This document shows, piece after piece, positions 27,150 to 36,458 of a stretch of DNA of 64,000 nucleotides. The stretch is taken from NCBI RefSeq assembly GCF_029889845.1, contig NZ_JARANV010000013.1:1-64000 (forward strand). Direction: 5' to 3'. The notes under the pieces are model-generated. The model made no database searches and was not told the DNA's origin. It worked only from the letters and a program-made list of their open reading frames with translations. Source of the stretch: Halomonas sp. 25-S5. Lineage in GTDB: Bacteria > Pseudomonadota > Gammaproteobacteria > Pseudomonadales > Halomonadaceae. Every line of letters begins with the position of its first letter. Within the stretch, counting starts at the first letter, position 1. The translations under genes were made by a program, and so were the position numbers.

Positions 27150-29141
27150 TCAGAGGCTTCTGACTTCGGTGCTGGGGGACAGCTGACGGAAGATCTGCTC
27201 GACATTGATCTTCACGGCGTCCGAAACAAACCCATTATCGCGGAACACCACACGCAGCGGCTCATGCCTGGCCAGCTCCTTGACCAGTTCCTCGCTGATA
27301 TCCGTATCAAAGCAAGCCATCAGTGCATTGTCGTCGACGAAGAACACCGTCTTACCCTGTAGGATTTCGCTGTGAATAGGCAGTGTGAGATCGACTCCCC
27401 AATCAACCAGCACCTGGAACAAAAGATCCTCGGAGGTGCGGTCGGGCTTAACGTTATCTATCGCTTCAAGCAGATCACCCTGGGATAGCTCATCGGGTCG
27501 ATAATAGATTTCCTTCATATTCGAGGTATCGACCTTGAGCACACGGAAGCCGACATCGCGGTTCCAATCGGGATGGCAGTTACCATTGAGAATCTTTTGC
27601 CCGGCGCGGCGGATACGCTCTTTTGTGATTTCGACAATTGTTGAGAAACCAGCCTTATGAGCTTCGGAGACAGCCGGCGTAGGTTCGGCAATTTGAGATA
27701 GAATGAACTTACGGTTACCACCATCTTCAGCATTTTGAGCTAATACTGCATGCCCAGTTGTGCCCGACCCGGAAAAGAAATCAAGAACGAGCGAGTCCCT
27801 GCGAGTTGCCATTCGGATCAACTCTCTTAGTGTATCAACAGACTTAGGAGACTGAAAAATCTTTTCACGGGTTTCAAATAAATCGTTGAATGCTGATTGT
27901 CCTTTCTCAGTATGGAAAATCTTGTCTAACCAAATGGATTTAACCTGCTTAGTCGCTTCTCCGTTTTCACCTTCGGCATAATTCTTACGAAAAATCTTCC
28001 ATGCGCCTTTTACTTTTCTTGCGACCACTTCGTCTAACTGAGCTCTCGCTTTATCCGCCCCCCAAGTCCAACACCCCTCAAACCCATCATCCCAGTCTGG
28101 ATACACCGGCTGACGGTCTTGTCCAGGATCAAGTGAAGCCAGGCCATTGTCACTTACGTGAAATGGGTAGTATAGGTTTCGACGGTTGTGCTTACCAAAC
28201 TCTCTATGAGTATTTCGAAGCTCAAGTTCACGATACCGTCCCCGCTCGTCTTTCAGCTTGTAGTTTGCTGCAACTTCTTCATCAGATTTTGGGGCATTTA
28301 CCGCACCTTTTGGTAGCTGTTGCTTAGAGTATCCGACCAGATACTCATGGCAGTTGGCAACATACTTGTCCTGAGATCGCCCTTTCGGGTTACAGAGGAC
28401 GGTGATCTGAAAAAGAAAATTATTTTCTCCGAAGACTTCATCAAACACCTTACGGAGATTTGATATTTCATTCTCATCAATTGACGTAACAATAACCCCA
28501 TCATCTACCAAAAGATTACGAGCAACTCTAGCACGAGAATAAATCATATCCAGCCAGTCCGAGTGGAAGCGACCATTACTATTCAAATTGGCAACAAGTC
28601 GCTCTCCTGAACCCGCCACTTGGTTCGACTTGACAAGATAGCTATCGGGACTCTCGCCAAAATCGTCCTCATAAACAAAATCGTTTCCGGTATTATAAGG
28701 AGGATCAATATAGATAAAATCTATTGACCCAAGGTAAGTCTCTTGAAGCAATTTTAATGACTCAAGATTGTCACCCTCGAGAAGCAAGTTTCGTGTTGAT
28801 TCGAACGCAACACTTTGTTGTATTGAGGGCCTTAGTGTCATTGCGACCGGGGCATTTGCCAGAGCTAGTGCTGCTCTCTTACCCGGCCAATCCAACCGAT
28901 ACCGCTCCTTCGGCCCCTCAACAATTGAATCGCTCAGTTCCTGCCGCAGCTGATCAAAATCCACCGCCAAGCGTACTTTTCCCGTGGCTTCATCTCGAAC
29001 CTCTGTCACACAACCGGGAAAAAGCTCTCGAATCTTAGCGATATTGTTTTGGCTCAGATCAGGGCTGTGCATTTTCAGTTTTTCCATGGCCTTATTTATC
29101 TCCGGACCTCTGCGGTCGTGATCAGGTGTCATAGTCGGCAA
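27150..29141 (-). CDS. mod: type III site-specific DNA methyltransferase, Mod subunit
   Basis: A 663-residue N6-adenine methyltransferase of the beta class. The catalytic motif DPPYNTGND comes first (near residue 146-154) and the SAM motif LDFFSGSGTTGHAV later (near residue 453-466), the order expected for Mod. It recognises the target and protects host DNA. Parts of its central region, about 27.6-28.7 kb, are clearly more AT-rich than neighbouring genes, which fits horizontal exchange of the target-recognition domain. The start at 29141 overlaps the DUF4391 gene by 20 bp; an internal ATG at 29087 (MEKLKMHS) is an alternative. The core is intact. Confidence 0.92.
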   Translation of the reverse strand: MPTMTPDHDRRGPEINKAMEKLKMHSPDLSQNNIAKIRELFPGCVTEVRDEATGKVRLAVDFDQLRQELSDSIVEGPKERYRLDWPGKRAALALANAPVAMTLRPSIQQSVAFESTRNLLLEGDNLESLKLLQETYLGSIDFIYIDPPYNTGNDFVYEDDFGESPDSYLVKSNQVAGSGERLVANLNSNGRFHSDWLDMIYSRARVARNLLVDDGVIVTSIDENEISNLRKVFDEVFGENNFLFQITVLCNPKGRSQDKYVANCHEYLVGYSKQQLPKGAVNAPKSDEEVAANYKLKDERGRYRELELRNTHREFGKHNRRNLYYPFHVSDNGLASLDPGQDRQPVYPDWDDGFEGCWTWGADKARAQLDEVVARKVKGAWKIFRKNYAEGENGEATKQVKSIWLDKIFHTEKGQSAFNDLFETREKIFQSPKSVDTLRELIRMATRRDSLVLDFFSGSGTTGHAVLAQNAEDGGNRKFILSQIAEPTPAVSEAHKAGFSTIVEITKERIRRAGQKILNGNCHPDWNRDVGFRVLKVDTSNMKEIYYRPDELSQGDLLEAIDNVKPDRTSEDLLFQVLVDWGVDLTLPIHSEILQGKTVFFVDDNALMACFDTDISEELVKELARHEPLRVVFRDNGFVSDAVKINVEQIFRQLSPSTEVRSL

Positions 29142-29790
29142 TTTTCTCGCGGATCGAGCGCAGCTCGGCGTTGATCTCGACCTTGCGGTTGAACTGTTTC
29201 GTGTTGCGCAGGCGCTTTTCGAGGGTGGCAGCGTCCTTCTTGAGAGCTTCCAAGGCCCTCAAGCGCTCCAGCTGATCCGGTAAGGCTTCGCCCTGTCGAG
29301 CCGGCGCTGGAAGCAGGCTGCGCAGCAGCTGCTGGTAGAGCTGTTTCAGGTCGATGGCCGTTGGCAGCGGTTGCCGGGGCGACTCGGCTGGCAGCCAGTC
29401 GCTGCTGGCGTAGTGGTCATCCAGCACCCATTTGCTGGGGTCGGCCTGGCTGGGCCGCTTGTAGGCGGCGGTGACACGGATGCTGTGGGTGCCGTGTAGC
29501 TCGAACAGGGTCGGAAAGGGAATGGCGCGGTCGATGGCCCGCAGCACGTCTCGGTGCAAGTCCTCGCCCTTGAGGGTGATCACGAAGACCTGCAGCTCCG
29601 GCACCTCGTCGGTGCCTGGCAGGTTGAGCGTGCTATGAGCTAGCTTGGCATGCCAGGTGATCTGGGCGACGTCGTCCCGCAGGCGCTCCCTGAGCTTGGC
29701 GGTGGCCCGCACATGCGCCAGTATGCGCTGCTTGGCCACCACACGGCCGAGCAGCGTCTTGGCGGGGTACTGGTAGAGCGGTGCCGTCAT
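29122..29790 (-). CDS. DUF4391 domain protein
   Basis: A 222-residue protein matching DUF4391: LYQYPAKTLLGRVVAKQRIL at the start, then KLRERLRDDVAQITWHAKLA, LQVFVITLKG and an AIPFPTLFEL segment, ending in a charged coiled coil (EALKKDAATLEKRLRNTKQF). Proteins of this family are repeatedly found next to Mod-type methylases and a large helicase. Their activity is not known. It overlaps the helicase gene by 4 bp and mod by 20 bp, so all three are translated from one message. The family assignment is strong. Confidence 0.82.
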   Translation of the reverse strand: MTAPLYQYPAKTLLGRVVAKQRILAHVRATAKLRERLRDDVAQITWHAKLAHSTLNLPGTDEVPELQVFVITLKGEDLHRDVLRAIDRAIPFPTLFELHGTHSIRVTAAYKRPSQADPSKWVLDDHYASSDWLPAESPRQPLPTAIDLKQLYQQLLRSLLPAPARQGEALPDQLERLRALEALKKDAATLEKRLRNTKQFNRKVEINAELRSIREKIADYDT

Positions 29791-32700
29791 GGTGCTTTAT
29801 TCTCGCTTTCCCTGCTGGCCGCATGGCGCTCCGTACCCGTGCCTGTGTCTATGGCCGAGCCCGCCTCACGAATGACGATGAAGGTGATCAGCTCGAAGTC
29901 GTCGAGCCCTTCAATGGTATCGACCAGCGCCGTGGTCTCGCCACCGCTGAACAGGCTATCGATGTCCTTGTCCTCCTTCACCTCGATCATCGAGCGGATG
30001 GCCTGATCCAGTAACGCCGAATAGTCGTGCATTTCCCGGCCGTCTTGAGTTTCCTCGTTGAAGGCACGATAGACGGCTTCGACGGGGGCGCTCAGCCCCT
30101 TGCAGGCGGTGCGGGCCAGGTCGAGCAGGCGCTTGACCTCGGTGTAGTCGCTGATCACCTCGCCGGTGTGGCTGATGTAGACCAGATAGAAGGGGTGCAA
30201 ACGGTTCTGCTGCTGCAAGCCTCTGCCTTGGTGGCCTACCCGCTGATTGAGGTTGCGCAGTGTGAAGATGACCCCGGGCTGCAGGCCCTTCTCGGGGCGG
30301 GCCGGCACGACGGTATGCAGGCCGTTCGGGATGCGGCTCAGGTCGCCGTTCTCCTTCATGTAGCCCAGCAGGTCCATGCGGAATTCATTCAGGCCCAGAT
30401 CGGTGATCGACACGCCGGACTTGAGGTCTTCCATCTCCACCACTTCGTCCTGCATCCGCCGCAGCTGCTCGCGGCGGTAGGCGACGTCGTTGGACTGGGC
30501 GTTGAGCACGTTATCGTCGCCGGTAGCGGTGACATCGGCGATCACCATGCGGTTCTCGACGCGCTCCTTGAGATTGATGTACTCGTCCAGGCTGATGTCC
30601 GGCCAGTAGTTGACCAGCTGGATGCTGGTGTTGGGCGAGCCGATGCGGTCGATGCGCCCGAAGCGCTGGATGATGCGCACCGGGTTCCAGTGGATGTCGT
30701 AGTTGATCAGGGTGTCGCAGTCCTGCAGGTTCTGGCCTTCCGAGATGCAGTCGGTGCCGATCAGGATGTCCAGCTCGCGGGCCTCTCCAGGGTACACCAT
30801 GTCCTTGCTCTTGGCCTGTGGGGCGAACAGCGTCAGCAGGCCCTGGAAGTCGTAGTGCTGGCGGCTGCCCGGCATGGCGCCAATGGTCGATTTCGGGGCA
30901 GCACTGCCGGTCACCAGGCCGGTGTGCACGCCATGGCTCTCCAGCAGGCCAGGCGCCAGGTTGTCGTAGAGGTACTTGGCGGTGTCTGCGAAGGCGGTGA
31001 AGATCATCACCTTGCGGTTGCCCGGATTGATCGGCGAGGCCAGCTTGCTGGCGATCTGCGTCTTGAGGTGCTGCAGCTTGGCATCGTCGGCCGGGGTAAC
31101 CTTGGCCATTTCCTCCAGCAGCAGTTCAATCCACACCAGGTCGGTGCTCAGGTCATGCTCCCAGGACGGCAGGTCCATGTCCTCCAGGCTGATCTGGACC
31201 TTCTTGCCCACCGTGGTATCGCCCGGCATGGGAATGCTGTCGTCGTCGGGGTCGGCGTCTTCGAAGGACGCGGTGATATCCGCGAAGTTCTCCGAACGGC
31301 CGGACTTCTTGAAGGCCTCGATCTTCTCCAGGATGACGGTATGGCTGTTTCTCAGACCCTCCAGGGTCAGCCGAAACGAGGCAACAGAGCTCTCCAGGCG
31401 CTTGAGCAGGTTGGTCGTCATCAGCGCCTGCAGGCTCTTCTCCCGGTCCACCTGCTTGAAGCTACCGCCCCCGCTGGACACCTCGGTGTCGTACATCTCC
31501 TCGTACTTCTTGAGGCGGCTGGGCAGGATGTAGCTGATCGGGGCGTAGACCGAGAGCTTGAGCTGGGAGAGTTGCTGGAAGATCTCGTTGAAGCCGATGA
31601 CATCGGTTCGGTGAGTAAGCGGGCAGTGAAACGAGAGCGGCTTGCGGCGCTCCGGGAAGCTGCCGATATCGCTGGTGTCGTAGAAGGTTTCGATATGCCG
31701 GCGTGAGCGGGCGATGGTGACGCTATCCAGCAGCTCGAAGAAGTCGAAGTCCAGCGCCTGCAGGATGGCCCCCGTGGTGCGCTTCTCCGGCGGGAGGGCC
31801 GACCACTCGTTGAAGGTGGCCTGGGCACGTCGGAAGGTGCCCTCGATGTCCTGGGCGCCGCTGAGGTGGCGAGTCAAGTTCTCGGCTTCGCCTTCATAGG
31901 CCAAGGCCAGCTGGTTCTTGAGGTCGTTGAAGCGGTTGTTGACCGGCGTGGCCGAGAGCATCAGCACCTTGGTCTTCACCCCGGCACGGATGACCTGGTT
32001 CATCAGCCTTTGGTAACGGGTCTCGCGATCCTTGTAGACGTCGTTGTTGCGGAAGTTGTGGGATTCGTCGATCACTACCAGGTCGTAATTGCCCCAGTTG
32101 ACGCGATCCAGCGGCATGCCGAAGGACTCCCCTCGGGTACGCTGCAGGTCGGTATGGCACAGCACGTCGTAGTTCAGGCGGTCCTGGGCCAGGACGTTGG
32201 TGGTCAGGTTGCGGTTGTAGGTCAGCCAGTTGTCGGCGAGCTTCTTCGGGCACAACACCAAAACGGAGCGGTTTCGCAACTCGTAGTACTTGATGACCGC
32301 CAAGGCGGTGAAGGTCTTCCCGAGCCCCACGCTGTCGGCCAGGATGCAGCCGTTGTAGGTCTCCAGCTTGTTGATGACGCCGGTGGCCGCGTCGCGCTGG
32401 AAGTTGAACAGCTTCTGCCAGATAACGCTGTCCTGGTAGCCGGTGCGGTCGTTGGGCAGCACGTCCTCGCTGATGTCTTCCAGGAACTCGTGGAAGATGT
32501 GGTAGAGCATCAGGAAGTAGATCCGCTCCGGCGGGTTCTCGCGGTAGACCGAGGCGATATGCTCGCGCAACCGTTCGGTGACGTCCTCGAGCTTCTCCTC
32601 GTCCTGCCACAGCTGGTCGAAGAGGGCCATGAACTGAGAGGTGTGGCCGGGCTCGCTGAAGCGGGTGACGAAGTTGGAGACCGCGTTACCCTGCTGGTAG

Positions 32701-33161
32701 CCCAGATCCACCGCCGTGAAGCCCTGCAGGGGCATGTAGACGGTGTCGCCACCTGAGGCTGCAACGCCAGCGAAAGGCTGCATGGCGGCCTGGCCACGGT
32801 TGGAGCGGAAGCGGGCCTTGCGGCGCATCCAGTCGGCGCACTCGCGGGCGATGGCCCGCTGGGTCAGCTTGTTCTTGAGCTGGATCTCGAACTCGCTACC
32901 GTGAACGCTGCGCTCGCGCTCCGCCTTGGGGATGTGGAACTCCCGGTGCTCCTTGCGGAACTTGTCGCTGGCCTGGTCCGGCACGAAGGTTGGCGAAGTG
33001 AAGATGAACTCGACCGAGTCCAGCGCCTCCAGCTGTTCCTTGAGCGCCTCGTAGGCGTAGATCGAGAAGCAGGAGGCGGCAATCTTGAGCCGAGCACCGG
33101 AGCGCAGGGTGTCCTTCAAATCGTCGCCGAGCAGCCGGCTGACGTTGTCGATGATCTCCAT
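29787..33161 (-). CDS. SNF2-like helicase with N-terminal PLD-like region
   Basis: A 1124-residue protein. The first about 150 residues resemble the phospholipase-D-like head found on some defence helicases (KIAASCFSIYAYEALKEQLE, then SVEFIFTSPTF). A full HKD catalytic pair is not obvious. The helicase core has motif I SVGLGKTFTAL, the DEAH-type box LVVIDESHNFRN, SATPVNNR, and motif VI RIIQRFGRIDRIGS preceded by GTDCISEGQNLQ. It is first in the minus-strand block with DUF4391, mod, AlbA_2 and res. It is likely a DNA translocase that assists or replaces part of restriction. Domain calls are strong; the role is inferred from neighbours. Confidence 0.85.
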   Translation of the reverse strand: MEIIDNVSRLLGDDLKDTLRSGARLKIAASCFSIYAYEALKEQLEALDSVEFIFTSPTFVPDQASDKFRKEHREFHIPKAERERSVHGSEFEIQLKNKLTQRAIARECADWMRRKARFRSNRGQAAMQPFAGVAASGGDTVYMPLQGFTAVDLGYQQGNAVSNFVTRFSEPGHTSQFMALFDQLWQDEEKLEDVTERLREHIASVYRENPPERIYFLMLYHIFHEFLEDISEDVLPNDRTGYQDSVIWQKLFNFQRDAATGVINKLETYNGCILADSVGLGKTFTALAVIKYYELRNRSVLVLCPKKLADNWLTYNRNLTTNVLAQDRLNYDVLCHTDLQRTRGESFGMPLDRVNWGNYDLVVIDESHNFRNNDVYKDRETRYQRLMNQVIRAGVKTKVLMLSATPVNNRFNDLKNQLALAYEGEAENLTRHLSGAQDIEGTFRRAQATFNEWSALPPEKRTTGAILQALDFDFFELLDSVTIARSRRHIETFYDTSDIGSFPERRKPLSFHCPLTHRTDVIGFNEIFQQLSQLKLSVYAPISYILPSRLKKYEEMYDTEVSSGGGSFKQVDREKSLQALMTTNLLKRLESSVASFRLTLEGLRNSHTVILEKIEAFKKSGRSENFADITASFEDADPDDDSIPMPGDTTVGKKVQISLEDMDLPSWEHDLSTDLVWIELLLEEMAKVTPADDAKLQHLKTQIASKLASPINPGNRKVMIFTAFADTAKYLYDNLAPGLLESHGVHTGLVTGSAAPKSTIGAMPGSRQHYDFQGLLTLFAPQAKSKDMVYPGEARELDILIGTDCISEGQNLQDCDTLINYDIHWNPVRIIQRFGRIDRIGSPNTSIQLVNYWPDISLDEYINLKERVENRMVIADVTATGDDNVLNAQSNDVAYRREQLRRMQDEVVEMEDLKSGVSITDLGLNEFRMDLLGYMKENGDLSRIPNGLHTVVPARPEKGLQPGVIFTLRNLNQRVGHQGRGLQQQNRLHPFYLVYISHTGEVISDYTEVKRLLDLARTACKGLSAPVEAVYRAFNEETQDGREMHDYSALLDQAIRSMIEVKEDKDIDSLFSGGETTALVDTIEGLDDFELITFIVIREAGSAIDTGTGTERHAASRESENKAP

Positions 33162-33299
33162 TATGCGGCTCCCTGCAGTTCCCTGGCCGCCTCTGTGGCG
33201 GTCTCGTCGTCCTGGTTAAGCAATGACCTCAAGCTTATATCACGGGGTTAGCATCATGAAGCGCAGCGGCTTGGTCATCGACGCAACGCTTACCACCCT

Positions 33300-34532
33300 T
33301 CACACCAGCTTGAACGGCTCGATGTCGCGGAAGATGCCGGTCTTGGTCATGTGGCGGCGCAGCGTGAAGGCCTCCATGGCAGCCACGGGGTCAACCTGAT
33401 CCAGCTGGTCGAAGTGGATCTTTCCCCACTGCTCGCGGGTGACTTTCACGCTGTATAGGTACTGATCGCGCTCGCCACCGGTGGCAGGGTCATTGACCTG
33501 TCGATAGCCGGAGACGCGCGCCTCCTGCACGGCGGGCAGGCGGGCGAAGATTGCCCCCAGTACGCGGAAGGCGATGCCGTGAACATGATCGCGGTAGAGT
33601 TTGCGCTGCCGGGTGTCGCTGAGCTCGCGCAGGGTGAGCTTTACCTGCTTGGCCGGCATGGTCCAGTAGCGGTCAGGCATTTCCTCCTCGCCGGGCAAGT
33701 CAATGTCGACGGCAATGGTGCTGATATCGCTGCCGAGGTCGAAGTCGATGACGGTTTCGCGGGGCCAGTCGATCTCCTCCAGACGCTCACGCAGGGTCTG
33801 CTCCATGGCGTCGAGGTCATGCCAAACCTCCTCGCTCTCACGCTGGTGGCGAGTAAATTCCATGGCATCATGCTCGGACTTGCGCGATTCCCATCCGCGG
33901 TAGGCTTCATTGAACGCCGCCAGGCTTCGACGGTTCTCCTCCTCCAGGTGGCGCTTGGCCGGCGGCCACAGAAAGTGCCACCAATCAGGCTGCTGTTGTT
34001 GCGGATGTGGGGGCGGAGCTTGGGTGAATTCCTGCGTGGTATATCCGTTCTTGCGCGGATGCGGGGTTTCCTCGTGCAACTGACCCAGACGATCAAGATC
34101 CGCGTTGAGACGTTCACAGTGACGCTCCAGCTGCTCACGCAGCGACTCCCTGGCATGGCGTCGTAGCACGCGAGCCTCGTCATCGCTCATCGGCGTGTTG
34201 TCGCCATGGATGTAGTGAATGCCACCCTCTGCATCAATCTTGAGTCGCACAGAGAGCGATTCACCTTGTGCCAATAGCGCCTCAAGAGCGGCGGCAGGTC
34301 TGGAGCGACCGCTGACAGTACCTGAGCGCGCGCTGGCAGGACGTGCCTTGGTATTCAGCTTCTGCCGATAGGCCAAGCCGGTGCCGGGAATCCCCGCATG
34401 GCCGTGCACGCCACTCGGCCCCATGCTGAGGCTGGCACCCCGCGGGCCGACCGAGAGACCCAGGCCCCGCTTGCTCAGATTGAGCCGAATTCCCGGGGCA
34501 AGCGTTATACGGCGCTGGAAGCGAAAGCTCAC
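33300..34532 (-). CDS. DUF4236 domain protein
   Basis: A 410-residue protein with the DUF4236 signature at its start: [50 protein letters not shown], where the Gly-rich hairpins are diagnostic. The remaining about 340 residues are charged and helical with a long central coiled-coil-like segment (about 120-240) and a C-terminal region rich in Trp/Arg. DUF4236 has no known activity. It is upstream of the restriction block in the same direction, with about 140 bp between, so it may be independent. The start at 34532 has GGAGGTC upstream. Confidence 0.8.
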   Translation of the reverse strand: MSFRFQRRITLAPGIRLNLSKRGLGLSVGPRGASLSMGPSGVHGHAGIPGTGLAYRQKLNTKARPASARSGTVSGRSRPAAALEALLAQGESLSVRLKIDAEGGIHYIHGDNTPMSDDEARVLRRHARESLREQLERHCERLNADLDRLGQLHEETPHPRKNGYTTQEFTQAPPPHPQQQQPDWWHFLWPPAKRHLEEENRRSLAAFNEAYRGWESRKSEHDAMEFTRHQRESEEVWHDLDAMEQTLRERLEEIDWPRETVIDFDLGSDISTIAVDIDLPGEEEMPDRYWTMPAKQVKLTLRELSDTRQRKLYRDHVHGIAFRVLGAIFARLPAVQEARVSGYRQVNDPATGGERDQYLYSVKVTREQWGKIHFDQLDQVDPVAAMEAFTLRRHMTKTGIFRDIEPFKLV

Positions 34533-34793
34533 GGCGACCTCCTTGTCGGTAGATGCAGACAGTACAGCAGTGTAGCGGCTTCAAAAGGGGGGAGGCAGGT
34601 ATCCATGTGCGCCAGGGACATGAATTGCCATCTCTGCAGGAAAATGCGAGGCGTCTGATCCAGTCGGCTGAAAACATTGGCCGCTGATCGATCAAACGCA
34701 GGGGGCGGCGCCTCTCGCCAACTAGAAATGACGCGGGAAGATTTACAAGGGCATCCGCTACCATGAGTCCAGTTCCGTTATGCTTGACGCTGC

Positions 34794-35743
34794 CTACTCA
34801 TGGCCCTCCACCCACACGAACCTGTCGATATCCAGCTCGCTCTCTCCATCCCAGCGGTAGGCACAGAGTTTGGGTGTTTCCCCGGGTTCGAACTCCCGGC
34901 CGGCGATGCTGTAGTCGAGGCAGGCGATGTGCGGGGTCAGGGGCTTGGCCTGCCCTCGAGCCAGTAGTGGCCGACGAAGAGAAGCTTGTCGGCCTCATAG
35001 CCCGGGGGCCTCAGATCCTCGGGGATCGGGTCGTGGGGAATCTGGTGGATGACGTCAGCTGGCACCATGGCCAGGCCATGGTAGCTGATACCTTCCAGCT
35101 CCCACCACTGAGCCCGGATGTTGTGCCTTGGAATACCATCCTTGTCGAGAAACTCATTGCCGGCGGGCAGGGGGATCTCCAGGCCCTTGATCAGAGTTTC
35201 CAGGGCATCGTAAGCATCAGAGCTCTTGCGGGTCAGTTCCGGCCAGGCATCCGGCAGGATGCACTGGTGGTCATCGACAAAAGTACTCACCACATCGAGA
35301 GACTTGGGATCCCAGCAGGCGTGCACGACACGTAGTCCCTCCATGTCGAGATAGAGCGGTAGGGTCTTGAACCAGGCGATATGCTCGCGGTGGAGCTCGC
35401 TGCCCTCCCCCACCTGATCCAGATAGGCCTGGTGCTGATTGCGATTCTTATCGCTGTGGGGGCGCAAGGGTTCCCCGGGACGCTCGGGGTTCTCACTGGC
35501 CCAGGCCACGGCATTGAACTCGTGGTTGCCCATCACCGCCAGTGCTGTACCGGCCTCGACCATTTTCCGGGCGATACGCACGGTCTCGACCTGCTCGGGG
35601 CCACGATCGACGAAGTCCCCGAGAAAGATCACCTGGCGCTCGGGATGCGACCACAGCCCTTGCGATTCCTTATAGCCGAGAGTTTCAAGCAATCGCTTTA
35701 GCGGTGTGGCGTAGCCGTGAATATCGCCGATGAGATCATACAT
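34794..35743 (-). pseudogene. metallophosphoesterase with a single frameshift near its 3' end
   Basis: A calcineurin-like phosphatase of the PrpE/ApaH type. The metal motifs are complete: GDIHGY at residue 6-11, GDFVDRGP, GNHEFNA, and a late GHYWLEG. The open frame stops at 34937 after GRPSP. If one C is added to the CCC run at about 34940, the frame continues for 47 more codons (LTPHIACLDYSIAGREFEPG onwards, ending RFVWVEGHE) to a TAG at 34794. That restores a normal 316-residue protein. CLDYS is a conserved late segment in this family. So this is one recent deletion or a sequencing error, not a different gene. The shortened product could still be active because the metal site is upstream. 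Confidence 0.8.
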
Positions 35744-35894
35744 GCAGGCCTCCTATGCCGAATATGGGGACTTACTTTTCGGGTGACGAAGCAACTAAAA
35801 TCAGCGCCGCTTCATTCTCCTCTATTAATCTCGTAATAGATAAACTTCCTGCATTAGCATATAGAGCCTGCGGATGAAACTTTAAGGTGAAACA

Positions 35895-36374
35895 TTAATT
35901 ACGATCCACCACGACATTTTTCCCGGATTGGCCGTTATCCCAGAGCAGCTCTTGCCGAGGGATGAAGCCTTTCCCTGGTGGTGTACGGATACGCATCTTT
36001 CCATATGTCTCCCCCTTCACTTCCAGGCCAACCTGGAAGACTATGTCAAGATCGTAAACACCATCAAATTCTTCTATCTTCACGGCTTCATGGGGAAGAA
36101 CATCGTGATAGGTAATCCCGTCAGCTTCGAGCGTAATCGTGTCATCGTCAGCCGTCATGAATCCAGCAGCCTCGACCTTGACATAGTCAAGAGTGTCCTG
36201 CGAGTCATTGATGAAATAGAGTTCACCTTCTTTTCTTCCCCCCGACAATTCGAGCCAGAAGACCGGTCTTTTTTCCTCGCTGGGTCCGTGAGCGAGAGGA
36301 AATCCGAAACGCCCTACCCTTTGCTGAGGAGGAAGCCAGGTGAATACGTCCTGAAGACGCTTGGGTTGTTTCAA
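35895..36374 (-). CDS. hypothetical protein, 159 aa
   Basis: A soluble, acidic protein of 159 residues, no family recognised. It appears to be mostly beta (GELYFINDSQDTLDYVKVEAAG, DTITLEADGITYHDVLPHEA, VYDLDIVFQVGLEVKGE), which suggests an immunoglobulin-like or jelly-roll fold. No signal peptide or catalytic motif. The base composition is lower in GC than its neighbours. It lies alone between the phosphatase and the ADP-ribosylglycohydrolase, all on the minus strand. Confidence 0.6.
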   Translation of the reverse strand: MKQPKRLQDVFTWLPPQQRVGRFGFPLAHGPSEEKRPVFWLELSGGRKEGELYFINDSQDTLDYVKVEAAGFMTADDDTITLEADGITYHDVLPHEAVKIEEFDGVYDLDIVFQVGLEVKGETYGKMRIRTPPGKGFIPRQELLWDNGQSGKNVVVDRN

Positions 36375-36458
36375 TGAAAGTTCTCCCTTGAATAGTGGTC
36401 GACGGTCTCAATGACCGAGCGCAACAACTGACGTGTTGCTGCCAACGGGCTGCTACGC

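Noticed and set aside
30027..31706. 559-residue open frame on the plus strand opposite the helicase gene
   Set aside because: It lies fully inside the intact helicase gene on the other strand. Its sequence is Val/Leu/Gln/His-rich without motifs, typical of a shadow frame in GC-rich DNA.
29787..33161. DISARM assignment for the helicase with a PLD-like head
   Set aside because: DrmA, DrmB and DrmC homologues are not recognisable as a set, and the neighbours are type III mod/res and DUF4391.
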